Assembly: GCF_004346925.1 (NCBI RefSeq)
Contig: NZ_CP031167.1
Coordinates: forward strand, 4,236,001-4,300,000
DNA length: 64,000 bases
Direction of reading: 5' to 3'
Source of the DNA: Stenotrophomonas sp. ASS1
Lineage (GTDB): Bacteria > Pseudomonadota > Gammaproteobacteria > Xanthomonadales > Xanthomonadaceae
Shown: positions 8,913 to 17,181 of the stretch, piece by piece
Layout of the letters: each line of letters begins with the position of its first letter
How positions within the stretch are numbered: position 1 is the first letter of the stretch
Program-made: the position numbers and the translations under genes
Notes under the pieces: generated by a model
The model's database searches: none
What the model was told of the DNA's origin: nothing
Seen by the model: the letters and a program-made list of their open reading frames with translations, nothing else

Positions 8913-9090
8913 TGAAGGATCCTCTTTCTGATAGGAGATTCGCCGATGAGTCACTCTCGGCCATGTCGCTGGGTCGATAGCGTCGATGATGAATCCCTTG
9001 CGGTAGATCGATCAGATTGGTGTGGCAATACATGTGGTGTAGCCGGGACACCTAGGAAGCCGGCGGCGACACGTCATGCAGCAACAGCTA

Positions 9091-9213
9091 TTACAGCCGC
9101 GGATCCTCTACGCTGCCATCACAGCAGCTGTGTGTGGAGCTGCTGCAGCTATTGCCCATCAGGCTGACATTGGTATCGAAGGCCAAACGCTGCAGATTCA
9201 GTACACGATTCAT
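9091..9213 (-). CDS. Class III lanthipeptide precursor peptide 3
   Basis: A 40-residue ORF (ATG 9213, TAA 9091) preceded by a good AAGGAGG ribosome site. The leader MNRVLNLQRL is the same as in the other copies, the core is NSCSSSTHSCC and the tail DGSVEDPRL. It is the first gene of the series, so the cluster promoter probably lies just upstream of 9213, although no clear -35/-10 pair could be picked out. The ATG, L-x-L-Q and SCC positions align residue for residue with precursors 1 and 2. The three genes are probably tandem duplications followed by divergence. Confidence 0.88.
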   Translation of the reverse strand: MNRVLNLQRLAFDTNVSLMGNSCSSSTHSCCDGSVEDPRL

Positions 9214-10207
9214 GACATTCCTCCTTGGTTGACTACGAATTTCCGATCAACCCCAGCCAAAGGTTGGGTAATCGGCGGCACACTGCGCATCTGAATGATC
9301 AGACGCGCAGATTGGTACGCGGAGAAGGATGGATAAGACCACCCCGGGGAGAAATGTTCCTGATCCCAGGAGATGGGGCAATTGAGCCTCTGAACTCACT
9401 CCATCACTTCTTCGCCATAGAAATTCCTCTCATAATTTTCATCGTGCACCGCCAACGGCAGGGAATGGCAGCACACATCATTGCTCCACATGTACTCACC
9501 AGAACCGGAAACTGATCCTTAGAGACTCACAGGCTGAGAACCAATTTCTCAACATGTGGAACGAGCGACTTACTTTCGGCCCGCCAGAGATACTGCATAC
9601 CAGCGGCATCCAATTGCCAGACGCCGCACCGACATTACTGTCGCAATCTCCCTGATAGGCAGATAAGAACAAGGCATCGAACTTTTGGATTTCTACCGTT
9701 CTTCTCCGGATCACGATGGACTCAGTGTTGGATACTCTTCTTTCACCGACATCAATGAAATGACAATTGATTCTTCCTATCGACGCTCCATTCCTTTCTC
9801 GCAGACTTGCAAACACCGTGATGTAAAGGGTTTTGGTCAGATCTTGAATTTCATATTCACCCATCAGCCGCGCATTGGGACATCTAATTTTCAGCCATAT
9901 GCGTCACTTTGGCGGGAACAACGGTTGACGATTAGCGCTACTCGTCTTTTGGTCACGTGGACCCGTTTCTATGAGGCAACGCTTTAGAGCCGGAACTTGG
10001 AATTCCCCGAATCCATGATGTTCCATCAACCAAAGAAGATTCGCCTGTGCGTTCGTACACGATGATTCGGGCTTGCCCGGGACCCGACTACTGACTCCAA
10101 CTTCCCACATCTCGATCAACGCCTGCTTCAATGTCCAAAGTGACGGGCGTCGCTGCGTTGCCCATCACAACTTTCATTCAACGTTAGGGCATTTCCTAGC
10201 CGCGTCT
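9214..10207. other. Gene-poor, lower-GC segment of the island
   Basis: About 1 kb without a convincing gene. Short open frames exist on the minus strand (122 codons at 9496-9864, 75 codons at 9904-10131, and a ~31-codon frame ending in a YERNFYGEEVME-like peptide near 9400-9492). None has a good ribosome site or a recognisable family. Base composition is clearly less GC-rich than the flanking chromosome. It may hold the precursor promoter (near 9214-9300) and decayed gene remnants next to the right comM repeat. Confidence 0.5.
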
Positions 10208-10265
10208 GATGCAGTCCCCGATGGCTGACCGCCGATTGCTGTTGCACTATTCAATGTCTCTAAAC

Positions 10266-10489
10266 GGGAAACCACACATGGGCCTGGCGCTGGTCTACAG
10301 CCGTGCCCGCGCCGGGGTCGATGCCCCGCTGGTGCGGGTGGAAGTGCATCTCTCTGGCGGCCTTCCTGTCACTCAGATCGTGGGCTTGGCCGAGACCAGT
10401 GTGCGCGAATCGCGCGAGCGCGTCCGTGCCGCCCTGCTCTGCGCGCGCTTCGACTTCCCACAGCGGCGCATCACCCTGAACCTCGCGCC
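10266..10489 (+). repeat. Right copy of comM 5' direct repeat (island boundary)
   Basis: Colinear partner of 1208-1431. Homologous recombination between the two copies would remove 9058 bp and restore a single comM. Upstream sequence back to about 10195 is still partly similar to 1135-1207, so the repeat includes the diverged comM promoter region. Confidence 0.85.
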
Positions 10490-11777
10490 CGCCGACCTGC
10501 CCAAAGAAGGTGGGCGTTACGACCTAGCGATCGCACTGGGCATCTTGGCGGCCAGCGGCCAGGTCGATCCGCAGTCGCTGCTGCAGTACGAGTTCCTGGG
10601 CGAGCTGGGGCTGACCGGCGAACTGCGGCCGGTGGCCGGCGCGCTGCCAGCGGCGATTGCGGCGGCCGAAGCCGGGCGCATCCTGGTGGTGCCGCCGGGC
10701 AATGCCGCCGAGGCTGCGCTGGCTGAGCACGCTGATGTGCGGGTAGCGCGTACGTTGCTGGAGTGCTGCGCTGGGTTGGGGAACCCACGCCTGCTGCCAC
10801 CAGTAGAGCGTGTGGACACGACGCCGTTGCCGCTGCCGGATCTGGCCGATGTGCGCGGCCAGGCGCATGCGCGGCGCGCATTGGAGGTCGCCGCAGCGGG
10901 TGGGCACCATCTATTGCTGATCGGTAGCCCTGGCTGCGGCAAGACGCTGTTGGCTTCGCGCCTGCCCAGCCTGCTGCCGGACACCGAGGAAGCCGAGGCG
11001 TTACAGCTGGCTGCGATTGCCTCGGTGAGTGGTGAAGGGCTGGATCCGCGGCGCTGGCGGCAACGGCCGTTCCGTTCTCCCCATCACAGTGCCAGTGCGG
11101 CGGCGCTGGTGGGTGGCGGCAATCCACCCTGCCCCGGTGAAATCTCGCTGGCCCATCACGGCGTGCTGTTCCTGGACGAGCTGCCGGAATGGAACCGCAG
11201 CGCGTTGGAGACCCTGCGCGAGCCGCTGGAATCCGGCCACATCCGCATCGCCCGCGCGGCGCGCAGCGTGCAGTTTCCCGCGCGGTTCCAGCTGGTGGCG
11301 GCGATGAACCCTTGCCCGTGTGGCTGGGCCGGTGACCGCAGCAACCGCTGCCTGTGCAGTGACGAGCGCATCAACCGCTACCGTGCGCGCGTCTCCGGCC
11401 CGCTGCTGGACCGCATCGACCTGCATATCGGCGTGACGCGCATGGATGCGGTGGAGCTGCGGGAGAGTACGCCGCTGGGTGAGCCCAGTGCTGCGGTACG
11501 TGCACGGGTGGAAGCCGCGCATGCCCGGCAGCAGGCGCGTGGCGGGCTCAATGCCCATCTGCCACCGGCGGCGCTGCGTGCCTGTACGAAACTGAGCGAG
11601 GCCGATCAGGATCTGTTGGAGCAGGCGATTGAGCGCCTGCAGCTTTCTGCGCGGGCGATGCACCGGATTCTGCGGGTGGCGCGCACGATTGCGGATCTGG
11701 CGGGTTGCGAGGTGATCCAGACGGCGCATCTGGCTGAAGCGATCGGGTATCGGCAGTTGGATCGGGGAAAGCCTTAG
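10278..11777 (+). CDS. comM: ComM, AAA+ branch-migration helicase of natural transformation
   Basis: The start is placed at ATG 10278 (MGLALVYSRARAG), matching the start of the broken copy and the usual length of the family (499 residues); a longer frame to 10209 exists. It has an N-terminal Lon/ChlI-like domain, a Mg-chelatase-type AAA+ core with Walker A GSPGCGKT and the LFLDELPEW Walker B region, a CPCGW zinc-like segment, and a C-terminal Mg_chelatase_C domain. ComM hexamers extend branch migration of transforming DNA during natural transformation. comM is also a known island insertion hotspot in other genera (AbaR islands of Acinetobacter). Here the gene is intact and the inserted DNA lies just upstream. 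Confidence 0.95.
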   Translation: MGLALVYSRARAGVDAPLVRVEVHLSGGLPVTQIVGLAETSVRESRERVRAALLCARFDFPQRRITLNLAPADLPKEGGRYDLAIALGILAASGQVDPQSLLQYEFLGELGLTGELRPVAGALPAAIAAAEAGRILVVPPGNAAEAALAEHADVRVARTLLECCAGLGNPRLLPPVERVDTTPLPLPDLADVRGQAHARRALEVAAAGGHHLLLIGSPGCGKTLLASRLPSLLPDTEEAEALQLAAIASVSGEGLDPRRWRQRPFRSPHHSASAAALVGGGNPPCPGEISLAHHGVLFLDELPEWNRSALETLREPLESGHIRIARAARSVQFPARFQLVAAMNPCPCGWAGDRSNRCLCSDERINRYRARVSGPLLDRIDLHIGVTRMDAVELRESTPLGEPSAAVRARVEAAHARQQARGGLNAHLPPAALRACTKLSEADQDLLEQAIERLQLSARAMHRILRVARTIADLAGCEVIQTAHLAEAIGYRQLDRGKP

Positions 11778-11804
11778 AAATGCCGGTCGGGTTGGCTCTT
11801 GGTG

Positions 11805-11885
11805 GAGTCGACCGTTGGTCGACTCGTGCGCGAAGCGCGGCCTTCTGTGAGGTAGATGCGAAGAGCGGTCGACTAACAGTCGACC
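11805..11885. repeat. REP-like palindrome pair after comM
   Basis: Two inverted palindromes: GAGTCGACC-GTT-GGTCGACTC (11805-11825) and GGTCGACT-AAC-AGTCGACC (11867-11885). They sit 28 bp after the comM stop, between comM and the convergent gene at 11902. This is the usual placing of Stenotrophomonas REP dimers, which can end transcription or protect 3' ends. Confidence 0.75.
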
Positions 11886-11901
11886 CCACCAAGGGCAGGC
11901 A

Positions 11902-12264
11902 TCAGGCTGCGGAATGCAACCGCCCACGCTTCGCCAGCAACGCCACTCGACGGCTGACCAGCGCGTGGAGCTCCGCCAGCTCCGACGCCCGGTCAGCCGT
12001 CATGTTCCCGCCGAACAACACCCGCGACAACGCCGCCTCGTCGCTGTCGTGCGGGTGCTGCCACCGGTCCCGGTACACCTTCTGGCACACCAGCCAGGCC
12101 AGCCGCAGCCCCCCACCGGGCAACGGGCGGACCACACGCTCGTAGACGTGCCAGAACTGGTACTCGGCCTGCAGGTCGATCACAGGCGCCACGGACAGCG
12201 CCTGCCGGGGCCGTCCATGACTCCGTATGCCGAACAACGGTGATCGCGGGTTGTACTGAGCCAT
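11902..12264 (-). CDS. Hypothetical protein, 120 residues
   Basis: Not recognised. The most plausible start is ATG 12264 (MAQYNPRSPLFGIRSHGRP); an upstream ATG at 12288 is also open. The product is basic and largely helical, rich in Arg, Leu and Trp, without a signal peptide or membrane segment. Codon use is like the surrounding chromosome, with strong GC3. It is convergent with comM and ends 17 bp past the REP dimer. It is also followed on the minus strand by nothing co-directional within the cluster, so it appears to be a single-gene unit. Confidence 0.55.
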   Translation of the reverse strand: MAQYNPRSPLFGIRSHGRPRQALSVAPVIDLQAEYQFWHVYERVVRPLPGGGLRLAWLVCQKVYRDRWQHPHDSDEAALSRVLFGGNMTADRASELAELHALVSRRVALLAKRGRLHSAA

Positions 12265-12384
12265 GCCGACAGCATGACCCAGCAACATTGTGGGAACCTT
12301 GCGTCGCCGCCAGAAAATCCCTGTTGATTGCGCAAGGCGGGTTTGTGGACGGATCTGGGCACCTGCCTGGGGACCGCCAGGTGC

Positions 12385-12403
12385 ATCCACGCATGGCGTG
12401 GAT
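12385..12403 (-). terminator. REP-type hairpin at end of TonB receptor gene
   Basis: ATCCACGC-ATG-GCGTGGAT, an 8-bp perfect stem 5 bp past the stop codon of the receptor gene. It is one of the recurring palindromes of the window and probably marks the 3' end of that transcript. Confidence 0.6.
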
Positions 12404-12407
12404 CTAC

Positions 12408-14726
12408 TTAGAACGCCATCGAGGTACTGAACATCAGCTGCCGTGGGGCGCTGCGCTGCAGGGTCTGGTAATCCCCCGAGAACGACGAGCCGGCGATGGT
12501 GGCGGTGCCGATGTTGTGGCGGTTGAACAGATTGCTCACGTCCAGCCGCAGCTCCAGGCCCGGCACGGCGCTGTCCGCACCGAAGCGGTAGGCGGCATAG
12601 GTGTTGACCTGCCAGAAGGTCGGCACGCGGATGTCGTTCTCGTAAGTGAAGGGCTGGCGCAGGTAGGAGGTGCTGGTGGCACCGAAGCGCCAGTCACCGA
12701 AATGCGCCGACAGGTCGCTGACCAGCGAGATCTGCGGATAGCCCGGCTGGGCGTTGCCCTTGATCGGGTACACCGTGTCGCCCACCACGAAATCGCTGTC
12801 GTAGTACGAACGGGCCACCGCCACGCCCTGATAGAACTGCAGGTGATCGGTCAGGTCGGCGGTGATGCCCAGGTCGGCGCCGATCACGTGCATCTTCGGC
12901 ATCAGCCGCACCGTGTTGATCTGCGCGAACTGGGTGCCAATGGCCGCCGACAGCAGGCGGTTGCGGATGTCGTTGTAGAACACGTCACCGGTGATCGTCA
13001 GCCGGTCGAAGCGATGCGACGCGCCGACGGTCAGGTTCCAGTTCTTCTCCGGGCGCAGCGTGCCGGCCACGCGGTCGAACTCTTCCTGGTCGGTGATGGT
13101 CCACGCCGAGGCGGTGTAGCCGATGTTGCCGCGCTGGGCCACGCGATAGCCGTTCATGGTACTGGCCAGGTCGATGAAGGCGTCGGTGGATTCGGTCGGG
13201 CTCCAGAACAGCGAGACGTGCGGCAGGAAGTTGCTCTTCGCGCGTAGCATGCCGTTCACCGGGCGATCCTTGGCATCACCGAGGCCGCCACCGCTGGTGC
13301 GGAAGTCCACGGCCTTGAAGCCGACACCCAGCTTCAGCGTGTCGTTCAACACGATGTCGTCCTGCAGGTAGAACTGGCGCGAGCGGGTCACCCAGCTCGA
13401 TGCGTTGTCGGTCTTGAACGCAGGTCCGTACACATCGAACGGACCGGTGGCCTTCAGCGGCGGGCCCTCGCCAAGCAGCGGCTGCTGGTACCACTCGGTC
13501 TTGGCCGCGGCCTTGCTCTTCTCCTGCCAGAAGCCAGCAGTGAAGGTGTGCGCGCCGGTCTCGAACTGCAGGTTGGCCATGCCACCCAGCCGATTCACGC
13601 GCGGCGTCTGCACCTGTTCGGAGAACGGTGCGCCGTTGGGCGACGGCACGGTCGGGTCGGTCAGCGTGGCCTGGGTGTGGCTGTTGGCGTTGTACAGCTG
13701 CACGTTGCCGCTCAGCGCCGGGGTGATCTGGAAACGGTGGTTGATCGACGACACGCGATCGCGGGTGATCTGGCCGGTGTCGTACGGGATCAGTTCGGAC
13801 AGCTCACCGCAGGTGTAGGCGCCGCAGGACTTGTCCGCATTCTCCGGCGAGGCTACGTACCAGGCCCACGCGTAGTCCGGATAGAAGATGTCGGCCTTCC
13901 AGCCCAGCTTGCGGATCATGTCGAAGGAGATGTTGTTGTAGCCCCAGACCTTGGCCTTGCTGTCGGACAGGAACACGGTGAAGTCACCCCAGGCGACGTC
14001 CTGCTGCAGCTTCAGGTCGCCGCGCAGGAAGTTCTGGGTGCCCTCGCCCTGGTACTTGTCGGCAGACACACGCTGCAGGTCGACCAGCACTTTCGGGCCA
14101 TGCTCGCCGAGCTGGCCACTCTGCCCGGACACGGTGGTGACCAGCGTGTTGTTGCTGCCCACGCCCTGCTTCACGCGCAGGCTGGGCGTGTCCTGCAGCT
14201 CGCGCAGACGGTATTCCAGGCTGCCGCCGTTGACGCTGCTGGAGAACACGCTGACCGGTGCGCCGCCGGGGCTGACCGTGATCGCGCCGATGCCATCGGG
14301 CACGCCCACGTTCACCACGCTGGTGCCGGTGAGCGAGAGGAAGCCGTTGTCGTTCAGTGGCACGCCTTCGAAGGTGATGCCCATTTCGTTCATGCGGAAG
14401 CCGCGCACGAACAGGCTGGTGGCCGAGATATCCAGGCCAAGCCCGTCGGTGGCGGTGTAGCTGGCGCCCGGTACCTGCTTCAGCATGGCCAGGCCGTTGT
14501 TGCCGGTGACCATCGCGTCGAGGTCTTCAGCCTTGATGATGTAGCGGTTGGGGCCAACCACCTGGGTAGGCGCAACGGCGGCGCCGCGTGGCGTGGCGAT
14601 GACCTGCAGCGCGTTCAAGGTGGTGGGGGTGTCATGTGTGGCATCGTGCGTTTCTGCGGCGTACGCAGGTGCGGTGATGGCCGTGATGATGGCCAGAGCG
14701 AGGCGCGTCGTGGGTGGGGTGTTCAT
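12408..14726 (-). CDS. TonB-dependent outer membrane receptor
   Basis: The start at ATG 14726 (MNTPPTTRLALAI) gives a 772-residue precursor with a signal peptide ending near AYAAE; upstream in-frame residues are repeat DNA. A plug domain follows (about 50-170: LNALQVIATP, LFVRGFRMNEMGITFEGVPL, GGAPVSVFSSSVNGGSLEY). The 22-strand barrel ends in an aromatic terminal strand (LMFSTSMAF). Such receptors import ligands across the outer membrane using TonB-ExbBD energy. No substrate gene is adjacent, so the ligand is unknown; plug type resembles iron-chelate receptors but that is weak evidence. It is a single-gene unit with its own hairpin. Confidence 0.85.
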   Translation of the reverse strand: MNTPPTTRLALAIITAITAPAYAAETHDATHDTPTTLNALQVIATPRGAAVAPTQVVGPNRYIIKAEDLDAMVTGNNGLAMLKQVPGASYTATDGLGLDISATSLFVRGFRMNEMGITFEGVPLNDNGFLSLTGTSVVNVGVPDGIGAITVSPGGAPVSVFSSSVNGGSLEYRLRELQDTPSLRVKQGVGSNNTLVTTVSGQSGQLGEHGPKVLVDLQRVSADKYQGEGTQNFLRGDLKLQQDVAWGDFTVFLSDSKAKVWGYNNISFDMIRKLGWKADIFYPDYAWAWYVASPENADKSCGAYTCGELSELIPYDTGQITRDRVSSINHRFQITPALSGNVQLYNANSHTQATLTDPTVPSPNGAPFSEQVQTPRVNRLGGMANLQFETGAHTFTAGFWQEKSKAAAKTEWYQQPLLGEGPPLKATGPFDVYGPAFKTDNASSWVTRSRQFYLQDDIVLNDTLKLGVGFKAVDFRTSGGGLGDAKDRPVNGMLRAKSNFLPHVSLFWSPTESTDAFIDLASTMNGYRVAQRGNIGYTASAWTITDQEEFDRVAGTLRPEKNWNLTVGASHRFDRLTITGDVFYNDIRNRLLSAAIGTQFAQINTVRLMPKMHVIGADLGITADLTDHLQFYQGVAVARSYYDSDFVVGDTVYPIKGNAQPGYPQISLVSDLSAHFGDWRFGATSTSYLRQPFTYENDIRVPTFWQVNTYAAYRFGADSAVPGLELRLDVSNLFNRHNIGTATIAGSSFSGDYQTLQRSAPRQLMFSTSMAF

Positions 14727-14994
14727 GGGCAGATCCAGGTGCAGGGAGAGAGCGGCGCAGGCGCACGCCCAGCGCGTTGCAGCACCGGTGTCGGCGCCCT
14801 GGCTGGCGATGCGATTGCGTTGAGGGAGTGACGGCGCGGTGCGCGCCGGTCGGCAGACGAAGGCGATCATCTGCCGTGGGATTCGATGGGGTGATTTCGA
14901 CGTGCGAAATTCTTGCATCGCAGTGCCGCATTCGCCATTGCGCGGTGGTACAGCGCGGATGGCGATGGGGATGGGTGGGTTATACGTGGGTATA

Positions 14995-15206
14995 GACCCT
15001 GGTCGGCGCTGGCCGCCTGCGTGTGCCAACCAAGGTTGGCACCTGCCGGGAGCGAATGGGGCCTGGTAGAGGCCGACCTTGGTCGGCGCTTGCCGTCTGC
15101 GCGTGCCAACCAAGGTTGGCACCTACCGGGGCGAATGGGGCCTGGTAGAGGCCGACCTTGGTCGGCGCTTGCCGATTGTGTGTGCCAAGCAAGGTTGGCA
15201 CCTACC
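14995..15206. repeat. Three tandem ~80-bp REP units
   Basis: Units begin at 14995, 15075 and 15154 (periods 80 and 79 bp). Each contains a GACC-TGGTC palindrome and a GTGCCAACC-AA-GGTTGGCAC palindrome joined by a nearly constant spacer (GAATGGGGCCTGGTAGAGGCC). They lie in the 500-bp gap between the receptor start and the HAD phosphatase stop. They are a local tandem expansion of a GTAG-type REP and are not a CRISPR array. Confidence 0.8.
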
Positions 15207-15225
15207 AGGGCATAGGGACGCGCGG

Positions 15226-16059
15226 TTACTGCAGGACGAAACGCTCAATGGCGCGCGCCACGCCTTCGTCTGCATTGCTGGTGGTTTCAAACCGCGCCAC
15301 CGCCTTCGCCGCGTCGATGGCATTGCCCATCGCTACGCTGGTACCGGCGTACTGCAGCATGGTCAGGTCGTTCTCCTGGTCACCGATGGCCATCACGTTG
15401 GCGCGGTCGATGCCCAGGTGCTCGGCCAGCTTCTGCAGGCTTGGCCCCTTGCCGGCGCGGTGGTCGAATACTTCCAGGAAGAACGGTGCGCTCTTCAGCA
15501 CCGCGAAGCGCTCGGTCAGTTCGCTGGGCAGGCGCGCGATGGCGGCATCCAGCACGTCGGGTTCGTCGATCATCATCAGCTTGATGAACGACATGGACGG
15601 GTCCATGTCGGCCACGCGGCGGTAGGACAGCGGCATCCGCGAGAGATGCGAGTCGGCCACGGTGTAGTAGCTGATGTCCTGGTTGGGCGTATACATGCGC
15701 CGGCTGTCCAGCGCCTGGAAGTGCACGCCCAGGTCGCGGGCCACCTGCTCGCAGAACAGGAAGTCGTCGAAGCTGAGCGGATACTCGACCACGGTTTCGC
15801 GTGTGCCGATGCGCTGCACCAGGCCGCCATTGCAGGCGATGCAGTAGTCGTCGTCGCCGGTGATGCCCAGCTCGTGCAGGAACGGTGCCAGGCCGGGAAC
15901 CGGGCGGCCACTGGTCAGCACGATGTGCACGCCCAGCGCGCGCGCCTGCGCGATCGCCTGCTTGGCCCGCGCGGTGAGCGTGTGGGTGGGATCCAGCAGG
16001 GTGCCATCCATGTCGATGGCGACCAGTTCGATGGTCGATTGCCTGCGGCCCATGTACAT
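15226..16059 (-). CDS. Cof/YidA-type HAD-IIB sugar phosphatase
   Basis: HAD motifs in order: motif I AIDMDGTLLD (the nucleophile and acid/base Asp pair), motif II LTSGRP, the IIB cap with a FFLEVFDH segment, a conserved Lys (KGPSLQKLAEHLGI), and motif IV IGDQENDLTML. This is the YidA/Cof subfamily, cytosolic Mg2+-dependent phosphatases acting on sugar phosphates, nucleotide-related or flavin phosphates with broad specificity. The ATG at 16059 is chosen (277 residues); a TTG three codons earlier and an ATG two codons later are alternatives. It is divergent from the ExoD-like gene. The true substrate cannot be told from sequence. Confidence 0.88.
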   Translation of the reverse strand: MYMGRRQSTIELVAIDMDGTLLDPTHTLTARAKQAIAQARALGVHIVLTSGRPVPGLAPFLHELGITGDDDYCIACNGGLVQRIGTRETVVEYPLSFDDFLFCEQVARDLGVHFQALDSRRMYTPNQDISYYTVADSHLSRMPLSYRRVADMDPSMSFIKLMMIDEPDVLDAAIARLPSELTERFAVLKSAPFFLEVFDHRAGKGPSLQKLAEHLGIDRANVMAIGDQENDLTMLQYAGTSVAMGNAIDAAKAVARFETTSNADEGVARAIERFVLQ

Positions 16060-16208
16060 TGCGTTCAACTCGTGCGGGGCACGCCAGTTTAACCCCTCAT
16101 GCCCGGTTCACCTCTTTGCCCACGTTGGCCGGGATACTGCGGGAGCCTGTGCGTCCCCCACCGCAGGACGGCCCATTGACCGCCCTTCCCTGGAGAACCT
16201 TGCGACGC

Positions 16209-16871
16209 ATGACCTACCGTGCCCCCGAAACCAATGACAGCGCGCCCCTGGCCCAGCAGATCGAGCAGATGATCGACGAGCTGCCCGGCGACCAGGTGAG
16301 CGTCGGCACCCTGCTCAGCGCGCTGGGCGATGAGGGCCTGCTGCTGATCGTGATCCTGCTCTCGGCCATCTTCATCATTCCGGTGTCGATTCCCGGGCTG
16401 AGTACGGTGTTTGGTGCCTCGATCCTGCTGATCGGCCTGAGCCGCGTACGCAACCGCCCGCTGTGGGTGCCGCAGAAGCTGGCGCACCGCGAGATCGCCA
16501 CCGACAAGCTGAAGGCCAACCTGGGCCGTGCGCTGAAGTGGGTGCACCGCATGGAGCGGCTGTCGCGGCCGATGCGGCTGGCGGTGATGGTGCGCTCGAA
16601 GAAGATGATGCGCCTGAACAACCTGATGCTGGTGTTCGCGACCCTGCTGCTGATGGCGCCGGCCGGGCCGATTCCGTTCAGCAATACCTTGCCAGCGCTG
16701 GCGCTGATGTCGTTTGCGATTGGCTTCATCCAGCGCGATGGTGCGGCGGTGGCCGCTGGGTACGGCTTTGTTATGGCCACGGTGGTGTATTTCGGCGTGC
16801 TGCTGGGTGGCGTGGGGTTCGCTGCCGAATCGGTGTTCAGCGGGCTGCGCGCGGCGCCGTCGGAAGTGTAG
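16209..16871 (+). CDS. ExoD-family membrane protein
   Basis: The start at ATG 16209 (MTYRAPETND) gives 220 residues; the open frame upstream overlaps the divergent promoter region. It contains the ExoD pattern: a soluble N-terminal piece with LSALGDEGLLL, a first membrane hairpin around IPVSIPGLSTVFG, a basic middle stretch and two or three C-terminal helices with the APAGPIPFSNTLPALALMS segment. ExoD proteins are linked to exopolysaccharide synthesis in rhizobia; the biochemical role is unclear. It is single-gene, followed by the REP that carries the IS110 insertion. Confidence 0.82.
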   Translation: MTYRAPETNDSAPLAQQIEQMIDELPGDQVSVGTLLSALGDEGLLLIVILLSAIFIIPVSIPGLSTVFGASILLIGLSRVRNRPLWVPQKLAHREIATDKLKANLGRALKWVHRMERLSRPMRLAVMVRSKKMMRLNNLMLVFATLLLMAPAGPIPFSNTLPALALMSFAIGFIQRDGAAVAAGYGFVMATVVYFGVLLGGVGFAAESVFSGLRAAPSEV

Positions 16872-16910
16872 AGCCGGGCCCAGGCTCGGCGGCTTATGGC
16901 TTTTTGTAGA

Positions 16911-16957
16911 GTCGAGCCATGCTCGACTGCTGCTGGCAAAAGCAGTCGAGCATGGCT
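16911..16957. repeat. REP dimer, left part, interrupted by an IS element
   Basis: The palindromes AGTCGAGCCATGCTCGACT and AGTCGAGCATGG-CT are cut after the CT dinucleotide at 16956-16957. The missing part, CGACTCTACAAG, resumes at 18162. Joined, the two parts recreate the REP seen intact at 55556-55579 (GTCGAGCATGGCTCGACTC). Confidence 0.85.
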
Positions 16958-16969
16958 TGTATGTTCCTC

Positions 16970-17181
16970 CCGGCTCCTACGCGGTATGTAGGAGCCAGGG
17001 TGGAGGGACCGTCAAGCATGCATCTGCGGATACTAGCCGACAGACGAGTCGAGCGATCCCCATCCCGCACACGAACGTCGATAAAGGATCGTACGGCCCC
17101 CAAAGGGGATCGTCGATGTAGGCAAGCTAACGTCGGTGCGGTACCACCCCAGCCCCTTAAAGATAGCTGGGAGCCGTACAA
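16970..17181 (+). ncRNA. Candidate IS110 bridge RNA
   Basis: Non-coding 5' region of the element. A 5' hairpin GGCTCCTAC / GTAGGAGCC (16972-16996) is followed by a candidate target-binding loop. AGCATG at 17015-17020 is identical to the left target half (GAGCATGG), and GAGTCGAGC at 17046-17054 is complementary to GCTCGACTC, which is the core plus right target half. A candidate donor guide AGGATC (17085-17090) matches the element's right end. Bridge RNAs of IS110 recombinases are known to read target and donor in this way. The assignment here is from hand pairing only. Confidence 0.65.

Noticed and set aside
9496..9864. 122-codon minus-strand frame in the island
   Set aside because: No ribosome site, no recognisable family, and overlapping frames on the other strand are just as long; kept only as part of the gap description.
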